Assembly (NCBI GenBank): GCA_016928435.1
Contig: JAFGKT010000019.1
Coordinates: forward strand, 1 to 64,000
DNA length: 64,000 nucleotides
Direction: 5' to 3'
Origin: Sedimentisphaerales bacterium
GTDB taxonomy: Bacteria > Planctomycetota > Phycisphaerae > Sedimentisphaerales > SM23-30
The notes under the pieces are model-generated. The model saw only the letters and a program-made list of their open reading frames with translations. It made no database searches and was not told where the DNA came from. Numbering within the stretch: the first letter of the stretch is position 1; each line of letters starts with the position of its first letter. Both the position numbers and the translations under genes were made by a program. Shown piece after piece: positions 1 through 8,111 of this stretch.

Positions 1-707
1 CGTACATCTGCTGCACCTGCGCGCCCGTGTTCCAACAACTCTCTCATTTCCGCTTCGCACTTCCGCGCATTTTTGCTACCCTCTTTCTGCTTTGACCTTC
101 TGCACCGTTTAACCTTCGAATATTTCCGTGTCGCGCGAACTGCCTTTGGCAAACTTTTTTCTCATCTTCGCGTCCTTCGTGCCATTCGTGGTTAACTCTC
201 TTTGGTTGCGGCCAGATCGCCCTATGTCCATTAGCGGTTCTCTTTTTCGCGTCTTTCGCGGTTAAAAACTCCCTGACCGACTACTCTTTTACTCCAAAAT
301 CGCTAACCGTCATCCCGGAAAAACTGCCATTCCACACCCCTGATAATATACGCAAAAACGCTTTTTGTCAGCCACTAGCGATTTTACCGTAAACCCCAGC
401 ATGCAGCAAGTACCTCAATGACAAGACCTTGCGACGGCAACATTTAAAACTAACATGGACACCAATCCTCGACAATCCCTACCAAAAAACTGCCAAAAAA
501 GCTGAACAGAAATTCTTGCTTATCGGGCCTTGACACGTTATTATAAGGGTTAATAAGGACGTTTTTACTCACTGTCCAGTACACTCTGACCGCTCTAGCG
601 GATAGAAGAGGGAAAACAGTATCCCCGGGTTGCGCTGGCGGTCTTGGCGTAAAAATCTCGGATAATTGTAACCTAAAACCCAACTACCATTTTGCGAGGG
701 AGTTGTC
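1..707. other. Repeat-rich non-coding spacer
   Basis: No convincing gene is seen here. The first 300 bases are a patchwork of short phrases that recur in other spacers of this window, for example the 'cattcgtggtt' type (near 187-197, with relatives near 15680, 44925 and 61365) and 'cggttaaaaactccctgacc' (near 259-278). The last 250 bases are less repetitive and contain a TTGACA at about 530. A short minus-strand open frame at 450-683 has no domain and no clear ribosome binding site and is not called. The spacer ends with GAGGGAG just before the start codon at 708. Confidence 0.6.
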
Positions 708-2051
708 ATGGAAGAACACAATAATGGGCAACTGCAAATTCCGCTTCATCGTCGTATCGCTGAAAATCTCGGCGCGCAAGTAAGCGGCGGTCAGCTTAAA
801 CCAGGCCAAAAACTGCCCAGCGAAAGACAAATCGCCCGACAGTTCAGCGCCTCACGCGCAACCGTGAGAACCGCACTGCAGCATCTCGAACAAGCAGGAT
901 TAATATCCCGCAGAGAACGACGCAGCGCCGTCGTTACTATTCGACGAGACATCGCCCCCTATCTTCGTATCGGTTGCAGCGATTCCAAACTCGTCAATCT
1001 CTTTAATCGACTCAGCGACATGCAGATTCTTCCGCCCCGCTGCCAGATACAACTTTGCGATCTACATCTGCCCGGCGCCGTCACCCAACTAGCAACCCAA
1101 CCTACTATGGGTATCGACATGCTTATATGCAGCCTCGAATACGTAAGCTGCATGATAGGCAAAACCGATAACGCTTTATTCCCCGATTCCATCGTGGACG
1201 AAAACCAACTCTTTTCGTTCCCGCGCAGCGTCGCCGCCGAAACCGATTCCTATCTCGTAATACCACTCGTTATCTCGCCTTTGGTACTCTACTATAATCG
1301 GCAGATGTTCAACCAACGACAAATCGAAACACCAAGACACGGCAAATCATGGAACGACCTCGCCGAGACCGCCCAGGCGCTAACTCACGATCGCCAATAC
1401 GGCCTACAGTTCCGCCCGTCATTCGATCACCTCGCAGCTATCGTCGCCGGACACGGTGCTACCCTCTACGCCGAGGACGGCCGAGTCGCAGCCCAAACAC
1501 CAGCCTTCGAGGCTGCCCTAAGATTCACCCATTCATTATTGCATACCCGTCGATGCAGCCCGCTATTGGCCAAAGCCGATCAGATCAACCTCTTTGCCGA
1601 ACAGCGATGCGCCATGGCCGTAGATGGCTTCGATATGTTCAACCAATATCGCGATGCACTAGGACAAAATCTCGGAATCGCCCCGCTGCCGCAAGGCTCC
1701 GCGCCGGTCCTATCTGGATTCGCCGCCGTCGTACAAGGAGACCAGAAAGACCTTCAGCCCATTCGAGATCTGCTCCGTGCGCTCCTAAGTGCCAACTCCC
1801 AGAGAATGTTCGCCCAAATGGCCGCCGGCCTACCCGTCCGATCTGACCTGCTCAGCATCGAAGCGCTACAAGCAATGAACATCTCCGCTGAGTCCTCTCA
1901 AGTCTTTCTAAACAGTTTACAACAAAGCCGAGTCTCACCTCTTCCGCTATCAGCCGCCCACAAAGCCAACTTCGAAGCGATAATACTTGAAATGTGGCTC
2001 GGACTCGACACCATCGACAGCATTGCCAATAGAATGAGAAACCTAAACTAA
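708..2051 (+). CDS. GntR-family regulator fused to a solute-binding-protein-like domain
   Basis: This is a 447-residue cytoplasmic transcription factor. Residues about 11-80 form a GntR winged helix (PLHRRIAENL, then GQKLPSERQIARQFSASRAT and VRTALQHLEQAGLISRRE). Residues about 90-430 resemble a family 1 extracellular sugar-binding protein, with a weak start (LRIGCSDSKLVNLFNRLSDM), a central YYNRQMFNQ segment typical of sugar-binding proteins, and AMAVDGFDMFNQYRDALG with PLPQGSAPVLSGFAAVV further on. There is no signal peptide or membrane segment, so the domain probably acts as a ligand sensor for the attached DNA-binding domain. GntR regulators more usually carry UTRA, FCD, aminotransferase or LacI-like sensors. 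The start is supported by GAGGGAG five bases upstream, and a strong terminator follows. The ligand is unknown; a sugar is the natural guess. Confidence 0.82.
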   Translation: MEEHNNGQLQIPLHRRIAENLGAQVSGGQLKPGQKLPSERQIARQFSASRATVRTALQHLEQAGLISRRERRSAVVTIRRDIAPYLRIGCSDSKLVNLFNRLSDMQILPPRCQIQLCDLHLPGAVTQLATQPTMGIDMLICSLEYVSCMIGKTDNALFPDSIVDENQLFSFPRSVAAETDSYLVIPLVISPLVLYYNRQMFNQRQIETPRHGKSWNDLAETAQALTHDRQYGLQFRPSFDHLAAIVAGHGATLYAEDGRVAAQTPAFEAALRFTHSLLHTRRCSPLLAKADQINLFAEQRCAMAVDGFDMFNQYRDALGQNLGIAPLPQGSAPVLSGFAAVVQGDQKDLQPIRDLLRALLSANSQRMFAQMAAGLPVRSDLLSIEALQAMNISAESSQVFLNSLQQSRVSPLPLSAAHKANFEAIILEMWLGLDTIDSIANRMRNLN

Positions 2052-2083
2052 CCCTCAAACAACTATTCTGTTACGCCAAATCC

Positions 2084-2120
2084 AAGCACTCATCCGCAAC
2101 CCGGTGAGTGCTTTCTTTTT
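2084..2120 (+). terminator. Rho-independent terminator after the GntR regulator
   Basis: AAGCACTCA at 2084-2092 pairs with TGAGTGCTT at 2105-2113 around a 12-base loop, followed by a T-rich run (TCTTTTTTCTT). It starts 33 bases after the regulator stop codon and is the cleanest intrinsic terminator on the + strand. Confidence 0.9.
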
Positions 2121-2330
2121 TCTTCACCTGGACCTACCAATCCCCATTCAGAGCCCCAAGTGTAATCGCGGGGATTCCTCCCCGACCATCCCCCATCATT
2201 ACACTCCCACCCAATCCCCCCAATCTCGCACCGCGGGGAATTATTCACCCCCGGAACTCCTCACGATTCGCTGCTCCGTAAAATCTCCGGATAAAACCAT
2301 CCAACCTCTAATCTTTTCCCATTCTCATCA
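2121..2330. other. Spacer with a repeat-like segment
   Basis: No gene is seen. A segment at about 2158-2212 (AAGTGTAATCGC ... CATTACACTCCC) has a looser relative at about 57183-57248, so it may be one more dispersed repeat family. Confidence 0.4.
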
Positions 2331-2358
2331 TTGACAACACTCTCATACCACTTATAAT
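2331..2358 (+). promoter_or_regulatory. Sigma-70-type promoter for the cyclophilin gene
   Basis: TTGACA (2331-2336) and TATAAT (2353-2358) are both perfect consensus boxes with a 16-base spacer. Transcription would begin near 2365, leaving an untranslated leader of about 140 bases. That leader contains two possible hairpins: TTCGCG/CGCGAA near 2402-2430, and GTGCC-GAC-GGCAC near 2440-2452. Confidence 0.8.
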
Positions 2359-2504
2359 ATCTGCTTTACACAATATTTACGGCTATCAACCAACCTCGAC
2401 GTTCGCGACTTCAAACAACGTCCCGCGAAAACCTGCCTGTGCCGACGGCACCTTAACTGAAGCAGCCAACACCGGTTCGCTCAGCCAACAATAAGGATCA
2501 CAAC

Positions 2505-4682
2505 ATGAAACGTAACTGTGCTCTTGCCCTAATAGCGATCTTAACCCTTATCACCACCGCTTCCGCCCAATCGCTCAACCCCCATGTCGCCCTTCAAACA
2601 TCTATGGGCAACATCGTCATCGAACTCTATCCCGACGACTCACCCGTCACCGTCGCTAACTTTCTCGATTATGTCGATTCTGATTTCTACATCGACCTGA
2701 TCTTCCATCGCGTCGTCAAAAGCTCGGAGTTCAGCATCATTCAAGGCGGCGGCTTCGATGACAACATTGTTCAAAAAACTCCCAACGACCCCATCATTCT
2801 CGAATCCGACAACGGCCTGTCTAACACGCCCGGCACCATCGCCATGGCCCGCACCACCGACCCCAACTCCGCTACCAGTCAATTCTATTTCAATGTCTCA
2901 GACAATTCTGATATATTTGACTATGTAAGCCCTGCGGATCCCAAGTATTGTGTCTTCGGCACCGCTGTGTCGGGCCTAGACGTCATCGACGCCATCAACA
3001 ATGTTTCCGTCTCCACGCAAAACGGCTATACCAATGTCCCCGTCACCCCCGTTTACATTACCGATGTGTCGCGCCTAGGCCTAGACCTCGTCGTCGTCCA
3101 GCCCGAAGCAACTCTTTACGCCCTTTCTGATGCGCCCATCGACGTTGACATCACAATCCAAAACCTAGGCACTGAAACCGCATACAACCACAACGACCCC
3201 TGCACCACCTTCACCATCGCTCTTTATCGGGTGCCCACTGCCGAAGCCGAAATCACCGACCCCTGCGCTCAATTGCTCAGCCAATATTACCTGCTGACCC
3301 TAAACGGCCAAACACCATACACCGACACCATCAGCTTCAACGCTCCCACCCCTGAAGACACCTATTACCTAAAAGCCGTTGTTGACGACGGCAACAACGT
3401 TCCCGAATTCGTCGAAACCAACAACATCACCGATGCCTTCACCCTTATCGTCGAACCCAACGAACCTGACCTCCAGATAGGCACTTTCGAAACCACCACC
3501 TTTTATGCTGAACCCAACGAACTTGTAACTATCCCCGTCGAACTACTCAACGAAGGCGGCGGAGTGGCTGTCAATGCCTCCAACCCAGGTGATCCATTCT
3601 GGACCTCGCTTTATATCTCCGATGATCCATGTCTGACTAACCCGACTTTAATTGCTGACGCCTGCTCCGTGGAATTGGCCGGGCACACCGAACTAACCCA
3701 GGAACTAACCTTCAATGCCCCCACCACTGTCGGAACATACTACCTCTACGCCGTCGCTGATGATGCCAACGACGTCCTCGAGCCCAATGAACTCAACAAC
3801 CAAAGTCAAACCGCCACCCTCGAAGTCAACTGGGCCGCGAACGATGTCACCGTCACTTCCCTTTACGCCCTCCCCGGCGCTAGTCACGATCAAGACCTCT
3901 TTATGATCTTCGGCACCTTCGATACTTCCGACCCTAACGCTATGCCGAGCCCCGCGCAAATGGACACCGCAACCTACGTCACCGTATCCGTTGGCCCATA
4001 CCAAGCAACCGTACCACGCGGAGACTTCACCAAATTCAGCGACACCATGTACATGTATCGCGCCGCGCCTAGCGGCATAACCTACTTCCTGATCGACCTC
4101 TACTACGGCCGCTTCATCATCATCGGACAATCCGTCGATCTAGCAGGTTTAACCGCCCCCATAGACTTCGAAATCTCCATTGTTAACTACTTCGGAATTA
4201 ACAACGGTTACCGAGGCGTTGACACCGTCCAAGAAGATGTCATCAACGGAGCCGCGCCCTTATCCATCAGGTTCAATAAAGGTATCGCCGACACCCTCAG
4301 CGTAACCAACTACTCCTTGACCACCTACCGCACCTATTACACCAACCACGATACTCTATCATTGATAGGTCAAATCTGTTCCGCCGACGAACACCCTGAT
4401 ATCGCTCAATCCGCCTTGACCCTCAAATGGGGAACCCAATCGTTCACCATCCCCGCCGGCGCCGACGGACTCCGGCAGATCGGCAACCGGTCCATCTTCG
4501 TCTTCAGCAACCCCGTTATCTCCGGCAGCCAAATCACCTTTGCCTACTTCGACTTCGAAAACTGTTACTTCCGAGTCGCCATCCTCGAAGCGACATCACT
4601 GTTATATCCCAGCCAAAACCTAAACTTAGAATTCAAACAAGGCTCCGAAGTAATATTCCAAGACACCGTAACCGTCGAATAA
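2505..4682 (+). CDS. Secreted cyclophilin-type peptidyl-prolyl isomerase with CARDB domains
   Basis: A 725-residue exported protein. Residues 1-22 are a signal peptide ending in TTASA-QS. Residues about 27-190 are a cyclophilin domain: HVALQTSMGNIVIELYPDDS, FHRVV, IIQGGGFDD, GTIAMARTTDPNSATSQFYF and CVFGTAVSGLDVIDAI. The catalytic Arg of FHRVV and the Gln of IIQGG are present, but the spacing between them is stretched by a few residues compared with the usual FHRVI-x-x-F-x-IQGG. Two CARDB-type beta domains follow (about 195-315 and 320-445), each with the motif 'VVDDGNNVPEFVETNN' or 'VADDANDVLEPNELNN'. The last 270 residues are not recognised. CARDB domains are thought to mediate adhesion or protein contacts, so this may be a cell-surface folding factor. 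The start is fixed by the signal peptide and AAGGA seven bases upstream. Confidence 0.85.
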   Translation: MKRNCALALIAILTLITTASAQSLNPHVALQTSMGNIVIELYPDDSPVTVANFLDYVDSDFYIDLIFHRVVKSSEFSIIQGGGFDDNIVQKTPNDPIILESDNGLSNTPGTIAMARTTDPNSATSQFYFNVSDNSDIFDYVSPADPKYCVFGTAVSGLDVIDAINNVSVSTQNGYTNVPVTPVYITDVSRLGLDLVVVQPEATLYALSDAPIDVDITIQNLGTETAYNHNDPCTTFTIALYRVPTAEAEITDPCAQLLSQYYLLTLNGQTPYTDTISFNAPTPEDTYYLKAVVDDGNNVPEFVETNNITDAFTLIVEPNEPDLQIGTFETTTFYAEPNELVTIPVELLNEGGGVAVNASNPGDPFWTSLYISDDPCLTNPTLIADACSVELAGHTELTQELTFNAPTTVGTYYLYAVADDANDVLEPNELNNQSQTATLEVNWAANDVTVTSLYALPGASHDQDLFMIFGTFDTSDPNAMPSPAQMDTATYVTVSVGPYQATVPRGDFTKFSDTMYMYRAAPSGITYFLIDLYYGRFIIIGQSVDLAGLTAPIDFEISIVNYFGINNGYRGVDTVQEDVINGAAPLSIRFNKGIADTLSVTNYSLTTYRTYYTNHDTLSLIGQICSADEHPDIAQSALTLKWGTQSFTIPAGADGLRQIGNRSIFVFSNPVISGSQITFAYFDFENCYFRVAILEATSLLYPSQNLNLEFKQGSEVIFQDTVTVE

Positions 4683-4747
4683 AATAATGTGGGATGGGCT
4701 CTCAGCCCATGCTGCACTACTGCACCAACCCTCAGAAGGAAAACCAT

Positions 4748-6421
4748 ATGTGGGACTCACCAATAGCCTACCGCACTAGCTGTCGAGCGATCATCATGAT
4801 AACTGTCGCACTGCTGCTCGTCGGCATCTCGACCGCCATCGCCCAAACCACCTCAGCCAACACCCCCGCTCTCAGTCTCCAACGCCTCGAGAACGTCAAC
4901 CAGCCTTTGCTCGACGACTCACCCCGCCAAGTTTTTGAACTCACTCTCGAAGACTGCATCCATCGCGCCCTTCTGCACAACCTCGATATCCGCGTAGGAA
5001 GTTACGGGCCAGCCATCCAAATGACCGACGTCGTCCGAGCCGAAGCCGTTTTTGACGCTGTTCTCTTCGGTTCCGCTCAGTTCCAAAATATCGATCGGGC
5101 CACAATCGACTCCGGCTTCATCGAGCAAACCGAAATCACCCCCGCCGGAACCGTCGTCACACGCGTTCCCACCAATCCATTCGATCGTGTCCACGATTAC
5201 AATTACAGCGTCGGACTCCGCAAAAGACTCTCCACCGGTGCCGTACTGGAACTTGCCCAAAACCTCCGCCGATACCGCGACCTCACCACCACCGGCGACA
5301 GCTACTACCGAAATCCCTTCCATGAATTCGCCCTGCAATTCCAAATCTCCCAGCCGCTCCTGCGAGATTTCGGCGTCGATATCAACCGAGCCTCCATCAA
5401 TGCCTCACGCAACAACTACCGAATCGGCCAACAGCAGTTCCGCCTCCTCGTTATCGACACCCTAAAAGAAGTCGAAACCAATTACTGGTCCCTCGTCTTC
5501 GCCCGTCAGCAGCTAAATGTCTTTCAGGGACTACTCGCCGAAGCCGAAAACACCCTCGCCCGAATCGAATCCCGTGCCACCCAAGACACCAACACCGAAC
5601 TGCTCAGCCAAACCAACTCTCTGATGCAGCGCGCCCGAGCCAACATCCTTACCTCATTAAACAATGTACTTTCCCAACAGGACCGTCTCCTCGAAAGCCT
5701 AAACGACCCCGAACTGCCCGTAGGCAGCACTTACGAAATCGTCCCCACCGACCGCCCCGTACAAATCGAATGTGAAATCGACGAAGTCGCCGCCCTGCAA
5801 ACCGCTCTTCAGCTTCGTCCCGAGATCATCGCCCAGCGAATCCGCCTCGAAACCGCGGGCATCGCCCTCGATGTCGCCCAAAACCAAACCTTACCTCGGC
5901 TCGATCTCTTCGCCAGTCAAGAAATCTCCGGAGCAGGCCACGCTGAACACTCCGCCTGGGACCAGCAAATGACCAACGAAACCATCGACTACACCGTCGG
6001 AGTGTCATTCGAAGTGCCCATAGGCAACCGCGCCGCACTGGCCGGCCTGCAACGCAGCCAATCAGAACAACAACAGGAAGTCGCTCGCCTTGAAAGCATT
6101 CGCCAACAAGTTTTAACTGAAGTGCAAATTGCCGTATCGTCCATGCGCTACGCTCAACAGGAAATCGCCGCCCGAACCACTGCCGCGCTTGCCGAGTTCC
6201 ATACCCTAGAAGCCTATCGCACCCAAATCGAAGCCGAAGTCGGCGCCAACCCCGGGTTCCTCGACCGTAACCTCCGAGCCCAGGAACGACTCGCCAACGC
6301 CCTGCTAACCCTATCCCAAGTCGTCAGCCGATATAACCTCTCGATCATGGAAACCCAACGCGCCCAAGGCACCCTGCTGCAATACAACAACGTCCAAATC
6401 GCCGAACTATCTCAACAGTAA
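4748..6421 (+). CDS. TolC-family outer membrane efflux protein
   Basis: A 557-residue outer membrane factor. The signal peptide ends near ISTAIAQTTS. The mature protein has the two-halved TolC layout: an early LTLEDCIHRALLHNLDIRVG, a beta-strand region (QFQISQPLLRDFGVDINRAS), long alpha-helical stretches (residues about 230-345), a second ALQLRPEIIAQRIRLETAGI and a final helical region to the end. Such proteins form the trimeric exit duct of efflux pumps or type I secretion systems; no membrane fusion protein or pump gene is next to it. An in-frame ATG at 4694 lies inside a repeat-like palindrome (GGGATGGGCTCTCAGCCCAT), while ATG 4748 has AGAAGG eight bases upstream, so 4748 is chosen. It may be cotranscribed with the cyclophilin gene 65 bases upstream. 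Confidence 0.9.
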   Translation: MWDSPIAYRTSCRAIIMITVALLLVGISTAIAQTTSANTPALSLQRLENVNQPLLDDSPRQVFELTLEDCIHRALLHNLDIRVGSYGPAIQMTDVVRAEAVFDAVLFGSAQFQNIDRATIDSGFIEQTEITPAGTVVTRVPTNPFDRVHDYNYSVGLRKRLSTGAVLELAQNLRRYRDLTTTGDSYYRNPFHEFALQFQISQPLLRDFGVDINRASINASRNNYRIGQQQFRLLVIDTLKEVETNYWSLVFARQQLNVFQGLLAEAENTLARIESRATQDTNTELLSQTNSLMQRARANILTSLNNVLSQQDRLLESLNDPELPVGSTYEIVPTDRPVQIECEIDEVAALQTALQLRPEIIAQRIRLETAGIALDVAQNQTLPRLDLFASQEISGAGHAEHSAWDQQMTNETIDYTVGVSFEVPIGNRAALAGLQRSQSEQQQEVARLESIRQQVLTEVQIAVSSMRYAQQEIAARTTAALAEFHTLEAYRTQIEAEVGANPGFLDRNLRAQERLANALLTLSQVVSRYNLSIMETQRAQGTLLQYNNVQIAELSQQ

Positions 6422-6649
6422 ACCACCCGTTACCGTTAGCCTCCGGGTTCATCCCGGGGGTCCAAACTCATTACACCATTCGGGTGGCACCCTTTCACAC
6501 TAGTTAAAGGGTGTAATCGCCCACAAATATCATTCCAACAAAACTTGGAATCCATCTTTGACGTTTAGCAACCTTACCGTCTCACATCGCCGAAATCGGA
6601 ACCGCTGGCGAAATCCGCGGTTACTTTCAAAAATTTTACCGCCCTATCC
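6422..6649. repeat. Spacer holding one B-type and one A-type repeat
   Basis: A B-type repeat lies at 6435-6462 (gttagcctccggg ... cccgggggt, a hairpin). An A-type repeat lies at 6481-6513 (gggtggCACCCTTT, loop, AAAGGGTG). No promoter or ribosome binding site is obvious before the gene at 6650. Confidence 0.75.
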
Positions 6650-8092
6650 ATGAACAATCGCATCCTACTAATCCTAATAATCATCGCCGCCGCTCTGCTG
6701 CGTTTATACCACCTCGGCACCGACAGTCTCTGGCTCGACGAAGGCTATTCCGAAAACATGGCCCAAATGCCCCTCGTCGATATGGTCAAACTCGTCATCG
6801 ACGAAGACAACCACCCCCCACTCTACTACGCCCTGCTCCACGGCTGGGTATCAATGTTCGGCAATTCCGAATTCGCCCTCCGCGGCCTATCTGTGCTTTT
6901 CGGCTGCCTGTCCGTCTTCATGTGCTATCAGCTCTGCGCCCTGTTCGCTCCGCGCCGAACCGCGCTATGGGCCGCGCTGCTCCTGGCCATATCTACCTTC
7001 CACATAGAATTCTCCCAGGAAGCCCGCGTGTATGCCATGATGGTCTTCTTTACTCTTCTCAATATGTATTTCTTCGTGCAGCTCAGCGAAAGCAAACGCT
7101 TGGCCATCTCTATCGCCTACCTCATCTCCGCCTTTTTGCTAATCCACTGCCACGTTTACGCCCTTTTCATCATCGTCGCCCAAAACGCTCACGTTTTCAC
7201 CATTCTCTTTCTCCAACGCCGTGCCGCCAGCCGCCCACTCACCCTCCGCAAATGGATCATCCTCCAAGCCATCGTAGTTTTGTCATTTGTTCCTTGGCTC
7301 CTTGTTCTTCTGCGCCAGTATTCCCGCGTCCGCCAAGGCTATTGGATGCTCGAACCTCCCTTCGTCGATCTTCTCGCCACCCTCGCTCGTTACGCAGGCG
7401 GCTACAATCGCCTAAGCATCCTCCTTATTATCACCCTTTCCTTACTCGCTCTCAATGCCGTATTCGTCATCCGCGCCCGCCGGTTAGCCATCCGCGCCGA
7501 AAACCGCGATATCAAAATCCTCTTCGCCTACTGGCTCATCCTGCCCATCATCATCCCCTTTGTCATCTCGCGTCTGTCCACCCCCATATTCCAAATCAAA
7601 TCCACCATCGCCGCGTCACTGCCTCTCTTCCTCCTGGCCGCCCTAGGCATATCCAAAATCACCAACCGCCGCCTCCAAGCCATCGTCATCTCCATCCTCA
7701 TCATCCTCTCCGCCCTCAACTTCCGCCATTTCCACAACCACAGTTACAAAGAACAATGGCGCCAACTCGCTACTCACATCGAAGCCCAAGCCCAACCCAA
7801 CGACCTCATCCTCTTCGTCGCCAACTATTGCGACAAAGATGTTTACTCCTACTATGCCCGTCGCACCGATATCATCCGCTATCCATTTCCCAGCCCCCAA
7901 GTCTGCGACGTCACCCCCGAAAACCTCCAAACTCTGGAACCCCTCATCGCCCAACACCCCCGTGTCTGGCTCGTACTCTCCCACGATGCCTCCCACGACC
8001 CTCAACACCTCGTCCGCCAAACCCTAACCGCAAACTATCCCACCGTCCAGCACCGCCCCTTCACCGGCATCGACCTCTACCTATTCCAGTAA
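6650..8092 (+). CDS. GT39/PMT-type membrane glycosyltransferase
   Basis: A 480-residue multi-pass inner membrane protein of the dolichyl-phosphate-mannose mannosyltransferase-like GT-C fold. The first transmembrane helix (residues 4-19) leads straight into the periplasmic loop HLGTDSLWLDEGYSEN, whose Asp30-Glu31 pair is the expected metal/substrate site. HPPLYYALLHGW and FALRGLSVLFG, typical of the family, follow. About nine to eleven hydrophobic segments are visible up to residue 365, then a soluble C-terminal region (about 375-480). Such enzymes use polyprenyl-phosphate sugars to glycosylate lipids or proteins outside the membrane. The gene stands alone and converges on the APC permease gene with only 19 bases between. 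No Shine-Dalgarno sequence is visible at the ATG, so the start is slightly uncertain. Confidence 0.87.
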   Translation: MNNRILLILIIIAAALLRLYHLGTDSLWLDEGYSENMAQMPLVDMVKLVIDEDNHPPLYYALLHGWVSMFGNSEFALRGLSVLFGCLSVFMCYQLCALFAPRRTALWAALLLAISTFHIEFSQEARVYAMMVFFTLLNMYFFVQLSESKRLAISIAYLISAFLLIHCHVYALFIIVAQNAHVFTILFLQRRAASRPLTLRKWIILQAIVVLSFVPWLLVLLRQYSRVRQGYWMLEPPFVDLLATLARYAGGYNRLSILLIITLSLLALNAVFVIRARRLAIRAENRDIKILFAYWLILPIIIPFVISRLSTPIFQIKSTIAASLPLFLLAALGISKITNRRLQAIVISILIILSALNFRHFHNHSYKEQWRQLATHIEAQAQPNDLILFVANYCDKDVYSYYARRTDIIRYPFPSPQVCDVTPENLQTLEPLIAQHPRVWLVLSHDASHDPQHLVRQTLTANYPTVQHRPFTGIDLYLFQ

Positions 8093-8111
8093 ATTCAATT
8101 CCACTAGAAGT

